The notes: generated by a model from the sequence alone, not told the origin. A stretch of DNA of 6,545 bases from Acidobacteriota bacterium (GCA_024638355.1 JAHEKO010000038.1:1479-8023); one strand, 5' to 3'. Counted from the stretch's first letter, positions 1 to 5,666 are shown. Made by a program: numbers and translations.

Positions 1-108
1 GAACGGCTTGAGCCGGTCGAAGGCGAAGAACACGTCATCGGCAACGCGCCCTTCGACGGCGGCGGCAACGCGCTCGGCGGCGCGGCGGATTTCGGGACCT
101 TCGGGCAT
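1..108 (-). CDS. nei: Endonuclease VIII / Fpg-Nei family DNA glycosylase, N-terminal fragment (cut by window edge)
   Basis: Only the first 36 codons are inside the window; the gene continues leftward. The protein starts [20 protein letters not shown] and continues to [10 protein letters not shown]. Pro2 followed by Glu3 is the catalytic N-terminus of Fpg/Nei glycosylases: after Met removal, Pro2 forms the Schiff base at the damaged sugar and Glu3 assists. [11 protein letters not shown] together with FAFDRLKP resembles Nei (oxidised pyrimidine removal, beta/delta-elimination) more than Fpg, which usually starts MPELPEVE. The start is fixed by Pro2. No clear Shine-Dalgarno precedes it. The gene is divergent from an exonuclease-ligase operon, which fits a repair neighbourhood. 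The H2TH domain and zinc finger lie outside the window, so intactness cannot be judged. Confidence 0.88.
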   Translation of the reverse strand, partial: MPEGPEIRRAAERVAAAVEGRVADDVFFAFDRLKPF

Positions 109-236
109 GTGGCAAGCTCTGGCGAACCGGGATCGCGCTGAGAGTCGAGGATAAGCGGCTCGCGTCGAGTTTTTGTTCGTGCCGCCGCCCAGATCGGCTG
201 CGCGAGCCGGGCGATCGCGCCCCGCGGACCCGTTCG

Positions 237-487
237 CCCGGCACGGGTCCGGGCGCTACGAGGCTCTGTGGGGGCGAATCAACGCCCCGGCACCTGTCCG
301 GGCGCGAGGCTTCCTATCGAGGGTAGCGCCCCCACCTGTGGGGGGCGAATCCCCGGCACCTGTCCAGGCGCCACGAGGCTCCCTATCGAGGGTAGCGCCC
401 CCACCTGTGGGGGGCGAATCCCCGGCACCTGTCCAGGCGCCACGAGGCTCCCAACGAGGGTAGCGCCCCCACCTGTGGGGGGCGAAG
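237..487. repeat. Tandem array of 66-69 bp triple-hairpin repeats (one degraded plus three full copies)
   Basis: The three full copies start at 285, 351 and 420 with CCCCGGCACCTGTCC and end in GGGGGGCGAA (66, 69 and about 68 bp). A degraded copy at about 237-284 keeps both ends but lacks about 30 bp of the middle. Copies at 351 and 420 are almost identical. In the copy at 351 three successive stems can be drawn. Stem A is ggcacct/aggcgcc, loop gtcc (355-372), with one mismatch. Stem B is gctccct/agggtagc, loop atcg (378-396), with one bulge. Stem C is cgccccc/gggggcg, loop acctgtg (396-416). In the copy at 285 a C-to-T change in stem B leaves a G-U pair. In the copy at 420 the loop is altered and three C-G pairs remain. 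No stem is followed by a T-run, so these are not ordinary intrinsic terminators. There are no spacers, so it is not a CRISPR. No known repeat family was recognised. Confidence 0.85.
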
Positions 488-506
488 GGGGGCGAAGGGG
501 CGCGAA
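477..506. repeat. Short G-rich tandem repeat, 10-bp unit x3
   Basis: The end of the last hairpin unit, ggggggcgaa (477-486), is repeated at 487-496 and again in diverged form, ggggcgcgaa, at 497-506. It looks like slippage of the 3' tail of the larger repeat. The 9-mer GCGAATCAA occurs at 274-282, just before the first full unit, and at 502-510, just after the last. The internal junctions read GCGAATCCCC instead, so the array appears to have expanded inside an ancestral unit. Confidence 0.7.
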
Positions 507-574
507 TCAAACTTCCACGCATCTCGGAAGCTCGACATCGCGAATCCGTCGACTGTCAGACTCACTCCGACCCG

Positions 575-1582
575 ATGACCGCCACCGAAGCGCTCCTCCA
601 GCTCACCCGCGATGGCCTCTTCTGCCCGGCCGGTCGCTTCTGGATCGATCCCTGGCGACCGGTCGAGCGGGCGGTGCTCACCCACGCCCACGCCGACCAC
701 GCTCGGCCGGGGAGCGAACGCTACCTTGCCGCCGCCGAGGGCGAGCTCGTGCTCAGACGGCGGCTCGGCCCCGAAGCTCGGATCGAAGCGGTGCCCTACG
801 GCGCCGAGGTCGATCGCGACGGCGTTCGCGTTTCGCTTCACCCGGCCGGCCACGTGCTCGGCTCGGCGCAGGTTCGGCTGGAGCATCGCGGGCAGGTGTG
901 CGTCGTTTCGGGCGACTACAAGGCGGCGGCCGATCCCACCTGCGCCGTCTTCGAGCCGGTCGCCTGCCACCACTTCGTCACCGAGTCCACCTTCGGTCTT
1001 CCGGTGTTTCGCTGGCCCGAAACGGCCGAGGTGGTCGACGAGCTTCACGCATGGTGGCGCGGCAATCAGGAGCAGGGTAAGGCGAGCCTCCTCTACGCCT
1101 ACGCGCTGGGTAAGGCGCAACGCCTGCTGGCCTCGATCGATCCGTCGATCGGCCCGATCTGGACGCACGGCGCCGTCGAGAACCTGGTCGAGGACTACCG
1201 CGGAGCGGGGGTGCCCTTGCCGCCGACCCGGCGGGTGAGCGAGGCCCCGGATGGTACCGACTGGAGCCGGGCGCTGGTCGTCGCTCCGCCCTCCGCCCAC
1301 GCGACGCCGTGGATGCGCCGCTTCGGGGCGCTTTCCACCGCGTTCGCCTCCGGCTGGATGGCGCTGCGCGGCACCCGGCGACGGCGCTCGGTCGACCGCG
1401 GCTTCGTGCTCTCCGATCACGCCGACTGGGGGGCGCTGATCGGGGCGATCGAGCAGACCGGCGCCCAGCGGGTGTGGGTCACGCACGGCTACCGTGAGCC
1501 GCTGGTTCGTTGGCTCGAGGAGGCCGGCCTCGAGGCGCGGGCGATCGCGGCGCGGTTCGAGAGTGAAGGCGACGACCGATGA
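575..1582 (+). CDS. Ligase-associated DNA exonuclease (metallo-beta-lactamase / beta-CASP type, often labelled mRNA 3'-end processing factor)
   Basis: A 335-residue protein expected to be a cytoplasmic metal-dependent DNA nuclease working with the ATP-dependent ligase that follows. The metal site is readable: THAHADH at 36-42 (HxHxDH), AGH with His93, and SGDYK with Asp114. The beta-CASP-like part has TESTFG (Glu137), LGKAQRLL (178-185), SDHADW (His282) and VTHGY (His304). The opening LTRDGLFCPAGRFWIDPWRPV is characteristic of the ligase-associated exonuclease family, and the length is normal, so ATG 575 is accepted although no Shine-Dalgarno is seen; the message may be leaderless or weakly initiated. 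The stop overlaps the ligase start by four bases (ATGA), so the two are probably translationally coupled. The older label of RNA 3'-end processing factor comes from homology to CPSF-type nucleases. The role in DNA repair follows from gene context and is not shown by the sequence. Confidence 0.92.
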   Translation: MTATEALLQLTRDGLFCPAGRFWIDPWRPVERAVLTHAHADHARPGSERYLAAAEGELVLRRRLGPEARIEAVPYGAEVDRDGVRVSLHPAGHVLGSAQVRLEHRGQVCVVSGDYKAAADPTCAVFEPVACHHFVTESTFGLPVFRWPETAEVVDELHAWWRGNQEQGKASLLYAYALGKAQRLLASIDPSIGPIWTHGAVENLVEDYRGAGVPLPPTRRVSEAPDGTDWSRALVVAPPSAHATPWMRRFGALSTAFASGWMALRGTRRRRSVDRGFVLSDHADWGALIGAIEQTGAQRVWVTHGYREPLVRWLEEAGLEARAIAARFESEGDDR

Positions 1583-3195
1583 AGGCGTTCGCGGCGCTCT
1601 ACAACCGGCTCGACTCGACGACCAAGACCAACGAGAAGGTCGCCGCCATGGCCGACTACTTCGAGCGGGCGCGGCCGGCCGACGCGGCCTGGGCGCTCTG
1701 GTTTCTGAGCGGCGGCCGGCCGAAGCGCCTCATCGCCTCGGGCCGTCTCCGCCAGTGGGCGGCCGTGGCGGCCGGCATCCCGGACTGGCTGTTCGAAGAG
1801 TGCTACGACGCGGTCGGCGACCTGGCGGAGACCATCGCGCTGCTGGTGCCGGCGGCGCCGCAGCCCAACGAAGATCCGCTCCACCTCTGGGTCGAAGAGC
1901 GGCTGCTCGGCCTGCGCGCCCTGGAGGAGGACGAGCTGCGCGAGCGGCTGCTCGCCGCCTGGGCGGAGCTCGACCGCCGGCAGCTTTTCGTCTGGAACAA
2001 GCTGATCACCGGCGCCTTGCGGGTCGGCGTCTCCAAGCGCCTGGCGGTGCGGGCACTGGCCAGCGTCGCCAGGGTCGACGCCGCGACGCTGACGCACCGG
2101 CTCGCCGGCAACTGGCGGCCGACGGCGGCGGCCTACGAGGCGCTCTTTTCGGCCGACACGTCGGACGCCGACCTGTCGCGCCCGTACCCCTTCTTTCTCG
2201 CCCACCCCCTCGAGGGCGAGCCCGCGGCGCTCGGCGCTCACGACGATTGGCAGGCGGAGTGGAAGTGGGACGGCATCCGCGCCCAGGTCGTCCGTCGCGG
2301 CGGCCGGGTGTTCCTCTGGTCGCGCGGCGAGGAGCTGGTCACCGAGAGCTTCCCGGAGGTCGCCGAGAGCGCGCGGCTCCTGCCCGACGGCTGCGTGATC
2401 GACGGCGAGCTGATGGCCTGGAAGGACGGCGGACCGCTGCCGTTCGCCGTGCTCCAGCGGCGCCTCGGCCGCAAGAAGCCGGGCCCCAAGATCCTCGCCG
2501 ACGCACCGGCCGCCCTGGTCGCCTACGACCTGCTCGAATGGCGGGGCGAGGACTACCGCTCGCGGCCGCTCGGCGAGCGGCGCTCTCGGCTCACCGGGCT
2601 TCTGGACTCACTGCCCGCGACAGACCGCGTGCTCGCCTCGCCCGTGGTCGCCGCCGCCGACTGGGCGGAGCTCGAGGCGGCTCGCCTCGCCGCCCGCGAG
2701 CGGAGCGCCGAAGGACTCATGCTGAAGCGGCTCTCGTCCGCCTACGGCGTCGGCCGCCGCCGCGGCGACTGGTGGAAGTGGAAGCTCGACCCCTTCACCC
2801 TCGACGCGGTGTTGATCTATGCCCAGCGGGGCCACGGCCGGCGGGCGTCTCTCTACACCGACTACACCTTTGGTGTGTGGCACGAGGGCAAGCTGGTGCC
2901 GATCGCCAAGGCCTACTCCGGCCTCACCGACGCGGAGATCCGGCGGGTCGACCGATTCGTGCGCCGCCATACGACCGACCGCTTCGGCCCGGTGCGTGCG
3001 GTCGAGCCGGAGCTGGTGTTCGAGATCGCTTTCGAGGGCATCCGCGAGTCGAAGCGCCACAAGTCGGGGATCGCTCTGCGCTTCCCGCGCATGGCACGGT
3101 GGCGCGACGACAAGAAGCCGAAAGAGGCCGACACCCTCGACGCGGCGAGGGCGCTCCTCCAGGCACCTGCGCCGGCTCGCGACGAAGGCCGGTGA
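1579..3195 (+). CDS. ATP-dependent DNA ligase (bacterial, exonuclease-associated family)
   Basis: A 538-residue protein that joins nicked DNA through an adenylated lysine. Residues 1-205 form the helical N-terminal DNA-binding part seen in LIG1-like ligases (FVWNKLITGALRVGVSKRLAVRAL at 137-160). The nucleotidyltransferase domain begins near 205. Motif I is EWKWDGIR, with Lys229 the predicted AMP acceptor. It is followed by WSRGEELVT (247-255), IDGELMAW with Glu277, EGLMLKR (379-385) and WWKWKLD (398-404, motif V). The C-terminal OB fold ends with RFPRMARWRDDKKPKEADT (501-519), a typical motif VI region. All catalytic motifs are present. The gene is downstream of the exonuclease with an ATGA overlap; a gaagg stretch nine bases before the ATG may serve as a weak ribosome site. 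In many bacteria this pair also carries a DEXH helicase and a metallophosphoesterase. Neither follows here, because the next gene is convergent. Confidence 0.95.
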   Translation: MKAFAALYNRLDSTTKTNEKVAAMADYFERARPADAAWALWFLSGGRPKRLIASGRLRQWAAVAAGIPDWLFEECYDAVGDLAETIALLVPAAPQPNEDPLHLWVEERLLGLRALEEDELRERLLAAWAELDRRQLFVWNKLITGALRVGVSKRLAVRALASVARVDAATLTHRLAGNWRPTAAAYEALFSADTSDADLSRPYPFFLAHPLEGEPAALGAHDDWQAEWKWDGIRAQVVRRGGRVFLWSRGEELVTESFPEVAESARLLPDGCVIDGELMAWKDGGPLPFAVLQRRLGRKKPGPKILADAPAALVAYDLLEWRGEDYRSRPLGERRSRLTGLLDSLPATDRVLASPVVAAADWAELEAARLAARERSAEGLMLKRLSSAYGVGRRRGDWWKWKLDPFTLDAVLIYAQRGHGRRASLYTDYTFGVWHEGKLVPIAKAYSGLTDAEIRRVDRFVRRHTTDRFGPVRAVEPELVFEIAFEGIRESKRHKSGIALRFPRMARWRDDKKPKEADTLDAARALLQAPAPARDEGR

Positions 3196-3219
3196 GAAGG
3201 TCAGGCTAGCCCTTGCGGG
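3196..3219. other. 24-bp gap between convergent ligase and HExxH membrane-protein genes
   Basis: The gap holds an 8-bp perfect palindrome, GGCTAGCC (3204-3211), flanked by aagg and cctt. There is no T-run on either strand and no convincing intrinsic terminator, so the two transcripts probably overlap at their 3' ends or end by Rho. Confidence 0.4.
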
Positions 3220-3663
3220 TCACGCCCGGCGGTTCGAAGACCCCGGGGTCGGCTCGGGCTCTTCGGCCGCCCGCGCCTGGCGCTCGAAGACGTTGTCGAG
3301 GTAGAAGTGGCCGCCCGCGGCCCAGGCGAAGGCGCTCGCCAGCAGGTAGGCGGGAAGGAACGCGGGGCCCCAGCGCTGGCACTGCTCCACGTGCGCCCGT
3401 TCGTGCACCCGCGTGCGCTCGAGCGCCAGTCGATCTCGGCCGAGCACGACGTGGCCGAGGGTGATCGCCTGGACCTGGAACCGGACCGGCAGGGCGGCGA
3501 GCAGGCGCCGGATGCCTGGACCGTGGACCTCGAGCACGCCGTCGATCACCGCCGCGCGCGCCCCGCCGATCTTGCAACCGAGAAACGCCAGCAGACCGAC
3601 CAGGCTGGTCGGCGACGCCCACAGATAGAGGAGCGAGCTGAGAACCGCGGGCCGTCCGGGCAT
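3220..3663 (-). CDS. Small membrane protein with an HExxH (zincin-like) motif, unknown function
   Basis: A 147-residue protein starting MPGRPAVLSSLLYLWASPTS. A first hydrophobic segment lies at about 17-33 (SLVGLLAFLG), a second at about 101-117 (AFLPAYLLASAFAWAA). Between them come IDGVLEVHGPGIRRLL, ITLGHVVLGRD (67-77) and RTRVHERAHVEQCQRWGPAFLPAYL (83-107). H87-E88-x-x-H91 matches the zinc-protease HExxH consensus and sits just before the second membrane segment, as in several membrane-embedded or membrane-tethered zincins. YLDNVFERQA follows and may supply a third ligand; this is unproven. From memory, similar uncharacterised bacterial proteins keep the LGHVVLGRD...HERxHVxQ...WGPxFxPAYLLAS pattern, so the block looks like a true family. 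GGGAGG lies only one base before ATG 3663, unusually close. An upstream in-frame ATG at 3747 would intrude into the divergent gene and has no ribosome site. Protease activity is a hypothesis. Confidence 0.78.
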   Translation of the reverse strand: MPGRPAVLSSLLYLWASPTSLVGLLAFLGCKIGGARAAVIDGVLEVHGPGIRRLLAALPVRFQVQAITLGHVVLGRDRLALERTRVHERAHVEQCQRWGPAFLPAYLLASAFAWAAGGHFYLDNVFERQARAAEEPEPTPGSSNRRA

Positions 3664-3745
3664 GCCTCCCGAGGTTACCGCTCCCTCTCCGGGATGCCGG
3701 AAATAACCTCGGGGCGCCGGCGTACCTACGAGTAGGGAGGCCACC
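3664..3745. promoter_or_regulatory. 82-bp divergent promoter region with a perfect 10-bp inverted repeat
   Basis: cccgaggtta (3668-3677) is perfectly repeated in inverted form as taacctcggg (3704-3713). Inside it a second hairpin, tccgg/ccgga with loop gatg (3688-3701), can form. In minus-strand RNA the 3668-3670 arm covers the first half of the GGGAGG ribosome site of the HExxH gene. As DNA the two arms could be operator half-sites controlling both divergent genes. No clear -35/-10 boxes were found. Confidence 0.6.
3735..3740 (+). promoter_or_regulatory. Ribosome binding site of the methyltransferase-like gene
   Basis: GGGAGG, five bases before ATG 3746. It is a near-ideal Shine-Dalgarno and fixes the start of the rightward gene. 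Confidence 0.75.
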
Positions 3746-4858
3746 ATGAACGGACGCCGCGAAGCCTGGAAACCCGCCCTTTGGGCGTTCTACCTCTTCG
3801 TGGTGCTCGAGTTCCTGTTCATGATCAGCCCGTTCGCGCTTCACTTCTACGCCGCGTACGGCCCGGTCCTCAACGTCTTTCACGCCCTGCCGGCGAGCGC
3901 CTGGCTGACCGGCTTCTTCCTGCCGCACTTTTCGGCCACCACCAGCCCGTTCCTCGACTCGCTGAAGGGAGTCGGGTTCGGACTTGCCGGCCTCGGCATC
4001 GTCGTCTTCCTGGTCGGCGCGGTGCAGATCTACGGCGGCAAGCTGCTGCGCCGCGGCGCGGTGACCGGCGGCCTCTACCGCTGGATCCGCCATCCCCAGT
4101 ACCTGGCGCTGGCGGTGCTGGGCTTCGGGGTCGTCCTGATATGGCCGCGCTTTCTGGTACTGCTCAGCTACCTGGCGATGATCTTCATCTACTACCTGCT
4201 CGCGCGCTGGGAGGAGGAGAGATGCCTGGCGCTCTACGGCGACAGCTACCGGGAGTACATGGCGAAGACGGGCCGCATCCTCCCCCGGCTGTGGCGACGG
4301 GAGGCTGACGACGGCGCTCCGATCCGGCCTCTGCGGATCGCGGCGGGCGCGGCGCTGACTCTGGCGATCGGTCTCGGCCTGGCGTTGTTGTTGAGGTCCT
4401 ACTCGCTCGACCGGGTCAGCGCGCTCTACACCGAGCGGACGGCCGTGCTGTCGCCGGCGATCCTGAGCGCGGAGGAGCTCGAGACCGCCTACGAGATCGC
4501 GACCACGGCCGCAGAGCTCGGGGCGCGAATCGCCGCCGCGGGCGACGAGGCGAGATTCGTGGTCTACGTGGTGCCGATCGACTGGTTCTTGCCGGATCTG
4601 CCGCTCCACACCGAGCAGGAGATCCGTGAGGTCGGCGGCGGCCACCACACGGGGGAGTTCGACCGAGACCTCTACAAGGTGCTCTTCACTCGAGCCCGGC
4701 TCCACGGCGAAGCGACCGGCCGCCGGATCGTCACCCGAGCCCACGGTCGGGATCCGATTCTCATCGTGCGGGTGGACATCGCGGCGGGCCAAGTGATCGG
4801 AACGTCGGAACCGCCGGACCACGTGATCTGGGGCGACATCCCGACGCCGATGATCTGA
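3746..4858 (+). CDS. Isoprenylcysteine carboxyl methyltransferase (ICMT/PEMT)-family membrane protein with extra C-terminal domain
   Basis: A 370-residue integral membrane protein. Hydrophobic segments lie at about 12-36, 73-93, 119-153 (probably two passes) and 197-217. The family signature is GGLYRWIRHPQYLAL (108-122), a membrane pair, then WEEERCLALYGDSYREYMAKTGRILPR (155-181). In this superfamily the RHPxY and EE...YGxxYxxY elements bind S-adenosylmethionine and the methyl acceptor. Bacterial members act on lipids, isoprenoids or unknown small molecules; the substrate cannot be told from sequence, and prenyl-Cys methylation is not implied. The core ends near 185. A further membrane span and a soluble region of about 150 residues (220-370) follow, containing EELETAYEIATTAAELGARIAAAGDEARFVVYVVPIDW in part and a His pair (GGGHHTGEFDRDLY at 297-310); I do not recognise this domain. 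It is divergent from the HExxH gene and convergent with the hydrogenase protease gene. Confidence 0.85.
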   Translation: MNGRREAWKPALWAFYLFVVLEFLFMISPFALHFYAAYGPVLNVFHALPASAWLTGFFLPHFSATTSPFLDSLKGVGFGLAGLGIVVFLVGAVQIYGGKLLRRGAVTGGLYRWIRHPQYLALAVLGFGVVLIWPRFLVLLSYLAMIFIYYLLARWEEERCLALYGDSYREYMAKTGRILPRLWRREADDGAPIRPLRIAAGAALTLAIGLGLALLLRSYSLDRVSALYTERTAVLSPAILSAEELETAYEIATTAAELGARIAAAGDEARFVVYVVPIDWFLPDLPLHTEQEIREVGGGHHTGEFDRDLYKVLFTRARLHGEATGRRIVTRAHGRDPILIVRVDIAAGQVIGTSEPPDHVIWGDIPTPMI

Positions 4859-4870
4859 GCTGGCGCTCAG
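4855..4870. terminator. Stop-codon hairpin between convergent genes (possible bidirectional terminator)
   Basis: ctgagc (4855-4860) and gctcag (4865-4870) form a perfect 6-bp stem with loop tggc. The stem contains the TGA of the rightward gene (4856-4858) and the TGA of the leftward gene (4867-4869 on the complement). It has no following T-run in either direction, so termination is uncertain. Confidence 0.4.
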
Positions 4871-5406
4871 CCGCACCCGATTCGCGACCAGGTCGCCGCC
4901 TCGACCAGCACGTCGAGCGGCTGCGCCGGGTGGCCGAGCCGCACCAGCTCCTCCACCACCTCGAGCTCGATCCGCGGCAGGGCGCGCCGGACGCGCCTCG
5001 AGAGCTCGGTCGAGAGCTCGACGTGATGGGGTACGACGCCGATCAGGAGTACTTCTTTCGGTCCGTCGCCGTGAAGGTCGGCCGAGATGAGCGCGTCGCG
5101 GAGGCGCGGTTGGTGCGCCAGCGGGCAATCCTCTCGAGGGGTGCGCAGGATCTCGGGGCGGCGCAAGAAGAGGACCTCTCCGGGCTCGGCGTCGGCGTGA
5201 ACGCTGTCGATCACGATCAGGGCCTCGAGCCCGATCAGGCTCTCGACCAGCTCCGGTCCGGGAGTTCCGAGGTCCGCGACGCGCACCTCCGGCGGGAAGA
5301 CCAAGCGGGCCTCCAAACGGCGGATGGCCCATGGCCCGATGCCGTCGTCTCCCATGAGGAGACTGCCGATGCCGAATACGGCGACCTTTTCTCTCGCGTC
5401 GGGCAC
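4867..5406 (-). CDS. [NiFe]-hydrogenase maturation protease (HycI/HyaD/HoxW family)
   Basis: A protein of about 179 residues of the family that cleaves the C-terminal extension of the hydrogenase large subunit once nickel is in place, in the cytoplasm. Motifs counted from the GTG start: GIGSLLMGDDGIG at 12-24, whose Asp20/Asp21 occupies the first nickel-ligand position (Glu16 in HybD); VIDSV with Asp67, the second ligand; and GVVPHHVELS with His127/His128, the third. AHQPRLRDAL (97-106) and PKEVLLIGVVP are also family-typical. The usual Asn of GxGN is Ser here. GAGGAG (5413-5418, complement) directly abuts an ATG at 5412, which leaves no spacer, but sits six bases before GTG 5406. GTG is therefore preferred; the ATG would add only two residues. 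No hydrogenase subunit gene is adjacent: the downstream neighbour is convergent and the upstream neighbour divergent, so this is a single-gene unit whose partner must lie elsewhere. Confidence 0.9.
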   Translation of the reverse strand: MPDAREKVAVFGIGSLLMGDDGIGPWAIRRLEARLVFPPEVRVADLGTPGPELVESLIGLEALIVIDSVHADAEPGEVLFLRRPEILRTPREDCPLAHQPRLRDALISADLHGDGPKEVLLIGVVPHHVELSTELSRRVRRALPRIELEVVEELVRLGHPAQPLDVLVEAATWSRIGCG

Positions 5407-5656
5407 GCGCATCTCCTCGCCGAAGTCTGCGAAACGTCCCTCATGGAAGTGCGGCCGGCGTAGACAGTGCTCGTGGATCGTCCGGGCTGGGCTTCCAGGC
5501 TCAGGCTAGGGAATCGCGACGCTCGCCAAAACACCCCGGCACTTGGCTCGCACGTACCGGCCGGGTGGGGGGGTTGCCGCCCCCGGGGGTATTTCCCGAA
5601 GGGTAGTGCGCCTCCATCATCGACTGGGCTCCTCAGCAGGGTCGGGGAGGGGTCTG
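5407..5656. promoter_or_regulatory. 250-bp divergent intergenic region with GC hairpins and a 12-bp inverted repeat
   Basis: This region carries the promoters of the leftward hydrogenase protease and the rightward oxidoreductase fusion. No convincing -35/-10 pair is visible on either strand. Positions 5534-5606 contain CCCCGGCAC (5534-5542), a run of seven G (5566-5572), the palindrome cccccggggg (5580-5589) and GGGTAG (5601-5606). CCCCGGCAC and GGGTAG also occur, in the same order, in the tandem repeat near the left end, but spaced differently. Nothing here looks like a gene. Confidence 0.5.
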
Positions 5657-5666
5657 ATGGAGGCGC
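5608..5666 (+). promoter_or_regulatory. Perfect 12-bp inverted repeat enclosing the ribosome site and pairing with the start codon
   Basis: gcgcctccatca (5608-5619) is the exact reverse complement of tgatggaggcgc (5655-5666), with a 35-base loop. The right arm contains the ATG at 5657-5659, and the Shine-Dalgarno GGGGAGGGG (5644-5652) lies in the loop. In the transcript the stem would bury the start codon of the oxidoreductase fusion gene, which suggests translational control. A DNA-level operator with two half-sites 47 bp apart is the alternative. Confidence 0.6.

Larger units (their letters stand above)
109..574. other. 466-bp intergenic region between divergent nei and exonuclease-ligase operon
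   Basis: This gap must hold the promoters of both divergent transcripts. Positions 109-224 show no convincing gene. On the minus strand a TATCCT hexamer (148-153) follows an A-rich stretch (170-175) and could be a weak -10 for nei, but there is no good -35. A perfect 8-bp inverted repeat, cggacccg (225-232) with cgggtccg (244-251), makes a hairpin with an 11-nt loop. Positions 237-506 are filled by the tandem hairpin array described separately. Positions 507-574 lead to the exonuclease start with no visible Shine-Dalgarno and no recognisable -35/-10. Open frames do run through the repeats, but they are low-complexity and I do not accept them as genes. Confidence 0.7.

Noticed and set aside
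320..350. Intrinsic terminator formed by stem C of the repeat.
   Set aside because: The GC stem is strong but no T-run follows on either strand, and the same stem recurs in each copy.
237..487. CRISPR array.
   Set aside because: The repeats abut with no unique spacers, the period is fixed and there are no cas genes.
237..487. Integron attC sites or cassette array.
   Set aside because: No cassette ORFs lie between the units and no RYYYAAC/GTTRRRY core pair or integrase was seen.
173..522. Open frames through the tandem repeats giving Pro/Gly/Arg-rich repeat proteins (RVAPPPVGGESPAPVQAPRGS type) on both strands; the first two periods (66 and 69 bp) are multiples of three.
   Set aside because: Stops are rare by chance in such GC-rich DNA. 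The last copy loses one base relative to its neighbour and breaks the frame, several frames on both strands are open, no ribosome site is present, and hairpin structure explains the conservation better.
383..1486. 367-codon minus-strand open frame opposite the exonuclease.
   Set aside because: It is antisense to a gene with clear catalytic motifs and extends into the repeats; no recognisable domain.
1494..3209. 571-codon open frame overlapping the ligase on the same strand.
   Set aside because: It is an Arg/Pro/Ala-rich shadow frame with no domain; the overlapping frame encodes a complete ligase with all catalytic motifs.
3206..5332. 708-codon minus-strand open frame.
   Set aside because: It is antisense to the methyltransferase gene and overlaps two recognisable leftward genes in another frame. 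Its composition is low-complexity Arg/Gly/Ala typical of GC-rich shadow frames.
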